Assembly: GCA_900551915.1 (NCBI GenBank)
Contig: URXT01000007.1
Location: 14,746 to 78,745 of the forward strand
Reading direction: 5' to 3'
From: an uncultured bacterium
GTDB lineage: Bacteria > Cyanobacteriota > Vampirovibrionia > Gastranaerophilales > Gastranaerophilaceae
DNA length: 64,000 nt
Shown: in pieces, positions 59,988 through 64,000 of the stretch
How the letters are laid out: each line of letters starts with the position of its first letter
Position numbering within the stretch: the stretch's first letter is position 1
Notes under the pieces: model-generated
The model's input: only the letters and a program-made list of their open reading frames with translations
Told to the model about the DNA's origin: nothing
Database searches by the model: none
Made by a program: the position numbers and the translations under genes

Positions 59988-60902
59988 ATGGGCGGACACC
60001 CGATAGGATGGCAGCCTAGAAGACCCGGAACACTGAGGGCTTTTCACGGCGGCGGTTCAATAAACATATATCACAAAGAAGTCCATAACAATTATGGTCC
60101 AATGTTCCCTATGCCAAATTACGGTTATGCATACGGTTCCTACGATACCGGATTAACCAAAGGCGAAAAATGGGGAATTGGTCTTGCTGGTGGTTTGATG
60201 GCTCTTGGGGCAGGGCTTGGAATATACAATGCCATTACAGGAAATAAAGAAAATCAAAGCACGGTTGAACAGCCTCAAACCAAAACAGTTGACAATACAG
60301 CACAGCTTGAAGAACAAACTAAACAACTTGAAGAAGAAAACTCAAAACTAAAAAAACAAATACAAGATATGATGACAATAAAAGAACAGTCAGATGCATA
60401 TCAACAGCAACAAAACTACAATGCAGGCGCAAGAGAAGTTAAAGATAAACCTTCTACAACCTCTTACACTGTACGCGGTACTAAAAATTCAGATGGGACA
60501 GTAACAGGAGATACGGGCTACAATATTGTTGCAGGACTATACAAAGGTCCTGGCGGCAAAGCTCTTACCTCCACTCAGATTAGCGCAATTGCAAATAAAA
60601 TCTTTGATGGCAAAGCTCTAAAAGTTGGAGACATAGAACTTCCAAACACAGTTGAGGTAGATGGACAAACCTTCAGCCTTGACGAAACCAAAACAAAAAC
60701 AATTGAAGACATGCATAACAGCATAACTCCGCAAACCTACGGTCTGGCAAACCACGACATATATCAGAGCGGAGCAAAACAACAAGGCTCCCATTGGATT
60801 GCTACATTGAACGGTCAAGATTTGCCAGGACAATATAATACTGAAGCAGAAGCCAAAGCCGCAGCCGAAGAAGAAGGCAAAAAAGCACAAAGCGGAAAAT
60901 AA
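59988..60902 (+). CDS. Gly/Tyr-rich protein with GLTKGEKW motif and one hydrophobic segment (paralogue A)
   Basis: A 304-aa protein. The N-terminus (MGGHPIGWQPRRPGTLRAFH) is followed by NIYHKEVHNNYGPMFPMPNY and a GYAYGSYDTGLTKGEKW block. A 23-residue hydrophobic Gly/Ala helix (GIGLAGGLMALGAGLGIYNAI) lies near residue 65, and a Gln/Glu-rich coiled coil (EEQTKQLEEENSKLKKQIQD) follows. A C-terminal domain around TSYTVRGTKNSDGTVTGDTG is beta-rich. No signal peptide. The GLTKGEKW block and hydrophobic helix are shared with the next gene 16 nt downstream. Function unknown; envelope or appendage association is inferred. Confidence 0.7.
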   Translation: MGGHPIGWQPRRPGTLRAFHGGGSINIYHKEVHNNYGPMFPMPNYGYAYGSYDTGLTKGEKWGIGLAGGLMALGAGLGIYNAITGNKENQSTVEQPQTKTVDNTAQLEEQTKQLEEENSKLKKQIQDMMTIKEQSDAYQQQQNYNAGAREVKDKPSTTSYTVRGTKNSDGTVTGDTGYNIVAGLYKGPGGKALTSTQISAIANKIFDGKALKVGDIELPNTVEVDGQTFSLDETKTKTIEDMHNSITPQTYGLANHDIYQSGAKQQGSHWIATLNGQDLPGQYNTEAEAKAAAEEEGKKAQSGK

Positions 60903-60918
60903 AAACAGGAGAACAAAA

Positions 60919-61701
60919 ATGTCATGGATGGTCGGTAAAAGTGGATATACAGTTCCAAAAGACAGATTGATTTTAGGCAGCAGACCTAATATCAACATCC
61001 ACACCGAAAAATATTATAATAACTACGGAAGCGGCTGTGCAGGCGGTATTTTTCCCATGAATTATAACATGGGGTATTATGGAAACATGTACGGTGCAGG
61101 TTATTATAATCCTGACCCGGGTTTGACTAAAGGTGAAAAATGGATGCTTGGTCTTGGAGCAGTAACCTCTATTGTAGGAGCCGTAACAAGTGCGATTACA
61201 GGTACAAAATCCTCGGATGTTACCGAAACAGACACGCCAGAAACAGTTACAACAAGAACAGCAGAACAACCTGAACAAACAGAGCAGCAAATTAGAGCAC
61301 AAAAGCTTCACCAAAAAGCATTGGAAGATAACCAAAGACTTAAAGAAGAAGCAAAAAAGCTCGAAGAATTAAGACAAGAAGGCATAACTAAAAATACAGA
61401 CGGAAGTTTTAGCGCAAAAATTAAGGATGCTGCCGGCAATCAAGTTACATTGACGAACACATCGCTTGATAAATTAAGAGAAGAAATAAAAGCAAAAAAA
61501 GAAGAACTAAGCCAGGTTACTAGTGAAGAAGATCCGGCAGAACTTGCAAAAGAAGGGATAACAAAAAACGCTGACGGAACTTATGAGGCTGAAATAACAG
61601 ACAAAGACGGCAATAAAAAAACACTTAAAAGCAATGACCTTATCGATCTGCGTGGACAAATACTCTTAGCTTCACAAAGTGATGATAACCTTATAGCATA
61701 A
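60919..61701 (+). CDS. Gly/Tyr-rich protein with GLTKGEKW motif and tandem repeats (paralogue B)
   Basis: A 260-aa protein. NINIHTEKYYNNYGSGCAGG then GYYGNMYGAGYYNPDPGLTKGEKW and a hydrophobic helix (MLGLGAVTSIVGAVTSAITG) mirror paralogue A. The C-terminal part holds two tandem repeats of ~60 residues starting EGITKNTDGSFSAKIKDAAG and EGITKNADGTYEAEITDKDG, each followed by a helix. Ribosome-binding site AGGAGAACAAAA. It is co-transcribed with paralogue A. The function is unknown. Confidence 0.7.
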   Translation: MSWMVGKSGYTVPKDRLILGSRPNINIHTEKYYNNYGSGCAGGIFPMNYNMGYYGNMYGAGYYNPDPGLTKGEKWMLGLGAVTSIVGAVTSAITGTKSSDVTETDTPETVTTRTAEQPEQTEQQIRAQKLHQKALEDNQRLKEEAKKLEELRQEGITKNTDGSFSAKIKDAAGNQVTLTNTSLDKLREEIKAKKEELSQVTSEEDPAELAKEGITKNADGTYEAEITDKDGNKKTLKSNDLIDLRGQILLASQSDDNLIA

Positions 61702-61828
61702 GGTTTTGACGAGTAAAATATTTGTAACATAAATCTCCATATAATTTGCATGATATTCAAAAAAACATTATAATAATAATAGAATTTGAATATCGGACTT
61801 GTGTCCACAGTTATGAAAGGGTGTTTAT

Positions 61829-62263
61829 ATGGAAGATTTAAAAGTTGCAATCGGTTCTGATCACGGCGGTTTTGAATATAAGGAGAAAATTATTGAATAT
61901 TTAAAATCCCGTAATATCCCTTATGTTGATATGGGAACTCATACAAAAGAAGCATGTGATTACCCGGAAATTGCCCGTGCAGTTGCAGAAAGAGTAATTT
62001 CAGGCAAATCAAACCGTGGAATTTTAGTTTGCGGAACAGGTATCGGTATGTCAATTGCAGCCAATAAAGTCCGCGGAATTCGTGCGGCACTATGTGGAGA
62101 TACTTATTCAGCAAGGGTTTCAAGGGCGCATAACAATGCAAACATTCTCTGCCTGGGTGAACGTGTAATCGGAGAACATTTAGCGCTTGATATTGTTGAT
62201 ATTTGGCTGAAAACAGGTTTTGAAGGCGGAAGACATAAACGCCGTGTAGACATTATAGAATAG
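61829..62263 (+). CDS. rpiB: Ribose-5-phosphate isomerase B
   Basis: A 144-aa RpiB/LacAB enzyme. VAIGSDHGGFEYKEKIIEYL has the Asp-His ligand pair; GILVCGTGIGMSIAANKVRGIRAALCGD contains the catalytic Cys and anion hole; SRAHNNANILCLGERVIG follows. It interconverts ribose 5-phosphate and ribulose 5-phosphate. Ribosome-binding site GAAAGGGTGTTTAT. It is followed after 13 nt by rsfS. Confidence 0.95.
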   Translation: MEDLKVAIGSDHGGFEYKEKIIEYLKSRNIPYVDMGTHTKEACDYPEIARAVAERVISGKSNRGILVCGTGIGMSIAANKVRGIRAALCGDTYSARVSRAHNNANILCLGERVIGEHLALDIVDIWLKTGFEGGRHKRRVDIIE

Positions 62264-62276
62264 GACGGATAAAACT

Positions 62277-62669
62277 TTGGAACAAATGACATCTCATAAA
62301 TTTGCATGCGTACTTGCTGCAATGCTTGATGATAAATTAGGAAAAGATATTTCTATTTTAAACATAAGCCATGTTTCGTCAATGGCAGATTACTTTGTAA
62401 TTGTGACAGGCGATTCAACACCGCATGTTAAAGCATTGATGGAAACAGTAAAAGAAAGAACAAAAAAAGAATTGAACAGACCACCTTTAAGAGCAGAAAA
62501 CGATGCAAAAAATCGTTGGAATCTTTTAGATTTCGGTGATGTTGTTGTTCATATACTTCACAAAGATGAACGCGAAACATATGCAATTGAAAAATTCTGG
62601 AGCAATGCATTCAGCATTCCGGAAAGTGAATGGCGGGAAGAAGCTAAAGGATATTCTAAGTATAGCTAG
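62277..62669 (+). CDS. rsfS: Ribosomal silencing factor RsfS
   Basis: A 130-aa protein. AAMLDDKLGKDISILNISHVSSMADYFVIVTG is the RsfS/Iojap signature; RAENDAKNRWNLLDFGDVVVHILHKDERETYAIEKFW completes it. It binds L14 and prevents subunit joining when nutrients are short. A TTG start at 62277 is preferred because GGACGG lies 8 nt upstream; an ATG at 62286 is too far from it. Confidence 0.93.
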   Translation: MEQMTSHKFACVLAAMLDDKLGKDISILNISHVSSMADYFVIVTGDSTPHVKALMETVKERTKKELNRPPLRAENDAKNRWNLLDFGDVVVHILHKDERETYAIEKFWSNAFSIPESEWREEAKGYSKYS

Positions 62670-62671
62670 AC

Positions 62672-62817
62672 GTGAGAAGTGAGACGTGAAAAGTTCATAT
62701 CAGGAATTGATACTTGTAATCTGGGCATTAAGGCCTTAATTTATTAAAATACGAATATCGAAAAAATTTCAAGAGTTTTAAACTTACGATATGAACTTTT
62801 CACGTCTCACTTCTCAC
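62672..62817. repeat. 30-bp perfect inverted repeat with 86-bp spacer
   Basis: Left arm 62672-62701 (GTGAGAAGTGAGACGTG...) and right arm 62788-62817 are exact complements. The right arm's outer sequence matches the repeat at 6139-6167. It lies between rsfS and the TPR gene. The spacer has no recognisable gene. Could be a REP/MITE-like element or a strong terminator-like hairpin. Confidence 0.75.
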
Positions 62818-62871
62818 TTTTCACTTTAAAGATACAATTCTTAACACTTTTACAAAACCTCAAGTTTAGGT

Positions 62872-62877
62872 TAGAAT
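62872..62877 (+). promoter_or_regulatory. -10 box placed for a leaderless transcript
   Basis: TAGAAT, six bases, ATG at 62884. No Shine-Dalgarno sequence. Confidence 0.5.
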
Positions 62878-62883
62878 ATAGAC

Positions 62884-63804
62884 ATGGAAAATATAGAAAA
62901 TAAAGATTTGGACAGACAAATAGAAGATGCCATTCTTGCAATGGCAAAAGACCCGAAAAATACGGCAAATTATCATACTTTATCAAAGTTATACCTTGAA
63001 AAACAGGATTATGATAAAGTTATGTCGGTTTTAGAAAGCCTTTTGACAATAGAGCCAAATGATGTTGAAGCTTTAGTTGGAATGGGTACAATGTGGTTTT
63101 ATGAAAGAGATTTCAGAAAATCGCTTTCATACTACAACAAGGCGCTTGAAATTAATCCGAAAAATTTCTTGATTTATTACAATATAGGAAATGTGTTTGC
63201 TGAATGGAAAAATTTTCCGAAAGCTCTTTTCTATTATAACAGAGCCATTGATTTGTGTTCTTCAAACCCTGAAATCTACAATGCAATCGCGCTTCTTTAT
63301 CAGGATAACGAAGAATATATAGAATCAAGAGCCTATTATGAAAAAGCACTTTCACTCGACCCGGAAAACATTACAGCTCTTGTTGATATGGGCAATGTCT
63401 GTTTTAAACTTTTTGATTACGAAACCGCGCTTGATTTATACAAACGCGTGTTCGCACTCAATCCTGACAACAAAATCGTTGCTATTTGCATTGGAAACAC
63501 TTTAACCTTAATGAAAGAGCGCGAAAAAGCTTACAATTACTTTGAAAAAGCGCTTAAAATGGAAGGCGACAATTACAAAGCATACATTTGTTATTCAATT
63601 GCACTATCAGAATTCAAAGAAAACGAAATGGCGATTGAAATGTACAAACGAGCCATCGAAACCTCTCCGAAGGAAATCAATGCATACTTACTTTTGGCAA
63701 ATCTTTATGCAAACCTTAACAGAATGGATGAAGCAATGGATTTGTACAAGCAGGCTTTGAAAATTTCGCCGAATGATGCGCAGACATATATGCTTTTAGG
63801 AAAT
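62884..63804 (+). CDS. TPR-repeat protein, 3' end lost at a junction
   Basis: The frame is open to the window end, but TPR sequence stops at about residue 307. About eight 34-residue TPR units are visible, for example [46 protein letters not shown] and [23 protein letters not shown]. The last unit begins [11 protein letters not shown] and then turns into unrelated sequence that reads as pstB on the other strand. A protein-interaction scaffold, probably cytoplasmic. The true C-terminus is not in this window. Confidence 0.85.
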
Positions 63805-63998
63805 GGATTAGGCTGCTGGAATACCATTCCAACCTTCTTTCGAAGGATTGTAGTATCAACTGATGGATCATATATATCCTCACCATCAAGAAGCACCTTG
63901 CCATCTATTCTTACACCGTCAACCAAGTCGTTCATACGGTTTAATGTCTTTAAAAATGTTGATTTACCACAGCCAGATGGTCCGATAAATGCTGTCAC
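63786..63998 (-). CDS. pstB: Fragment of phosphate ABC transporter ATPase PstB, probably chimeric
   Basis: On the minus strand: [26 protein letters not shown] (Walker A), [13 protein letters not shown] and [18 protein letters not shown] (Q-loop) match PstB of Firmicutes. After SIY the usual ENVAYG is missing and the frame is antisense to the TPR gene. So the gene is cut inside, and its N-terminus runs out of the window. The overlap with the TPR gene is 19 bp. Most likely a misjoin rather than a resident gene. Confidence 0.7.
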
Positions 63999-64000
63999 TG

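Noticed and set aside
1-64000. CRISPR array
   Set aside because: No series of regularly spaced identical repeats and no cas gene.
63805-64000. Longer TPR protein continuing to the window end
   Set aside because: The frame stays open, but the residues lose TPR character and the opposite strand codes an excellent PstB.

Overview
This is AT-rich DNA (roughly 30-35% GC) from a Gram-negative-type (diderm) bacterium, most likely a gut or rumen member of the non-photosynthetic Cyanobacteria (Gastranaerophilales / Melainabacteria). The placement is an inference from gene content. Three prepilin-like proteins carry the FTLAEVLITLG-type N-terminus that is common in that group, RecG has a cyanobacteria-like N-terminal extension, there is an AMIN-domain exported protein and an outer-membrane autotransporter, and the SRP RNA is the large Alu-containing form. 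No photosynthesis gene is present. LAYOUT. 1-26.8 kb is chromosomal backbone: redox enzymes, a prepilin, MnmD-type tRNA methyltransferase, homoserine kinase, ferredoxin, AI-2E-type permease, radical SAM protein, LeuD, rpsL-rpsG, a divergent hybrid-cluster protein with glutaredoxin, WecB, a secreted-type protein plus HExxH protease operon, a histidine kinase/response regulator operon, and desulfoferrodoxin-ferritin. 26.82-41.25 kb is an integrated genomic island. It is bounded by a 41-bp direct repeat (one mismatch), and the right copy is the promoter and 5' end of the SRP RNA gene. It carries a tyrosine integrase next to the right end, paired integrase-arm-like repeats at both ends, an AlpA/Xis-like protein, a primase-like remnant, a reverse transcriptase preceded by a GC-rich structured leader (retron-like), a serine recombinase, HicAB, a RloC-like ATPase/anticodon nuclease, a FimB-sized tyrosine recombinase, and a 1244-aa autotransporter. 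41.25-63.8 kb is backbone again: glycosyltransferase, YdjC deacetylase, phospholipase D, PilZ, PLP decarboxylase, a second MGMxASQARLL protein, patatin, tRNA-Leu, an EF-hand protein, the eda-kdgK-csaB operon, CHASE2 adenylate cyclase, prepilin, recG, two paralogous Gly/Tyr-rich proteins, rpiB, rsfS and a TPR protein. The last ~200 bp switch abruptly to an antisense pstB fragment across a ~19-bp shared stretch and look like an assembly chimera. HOW IT FITS TOGETHER. Much of the window concerns the cell surface. Two MGMxASQARLL proteins with conserved ends and variable middles share a sigma-28-type promoter (TAAA-N16-GCCGATAC); one is co-transcribed with a protease that has no signal peptide. 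Three other MG-starting protein genes share a different AT-rich motif 25-28 nt before their start codons. Two possible phase-variation devices are visible. One is a 13-bp inverted repeat enclosing an outward-facing promoter, between a FimB-like recombinase and the autotransporter. The other is a G10 tract early in a prepilin gene, where either a one-base gain or loss gives a prompt stop. Many genes without a Shine-Dalgarno sequence have a -10 box exactly 6 nt before the ATG, suggesting leaderless mRNAs.
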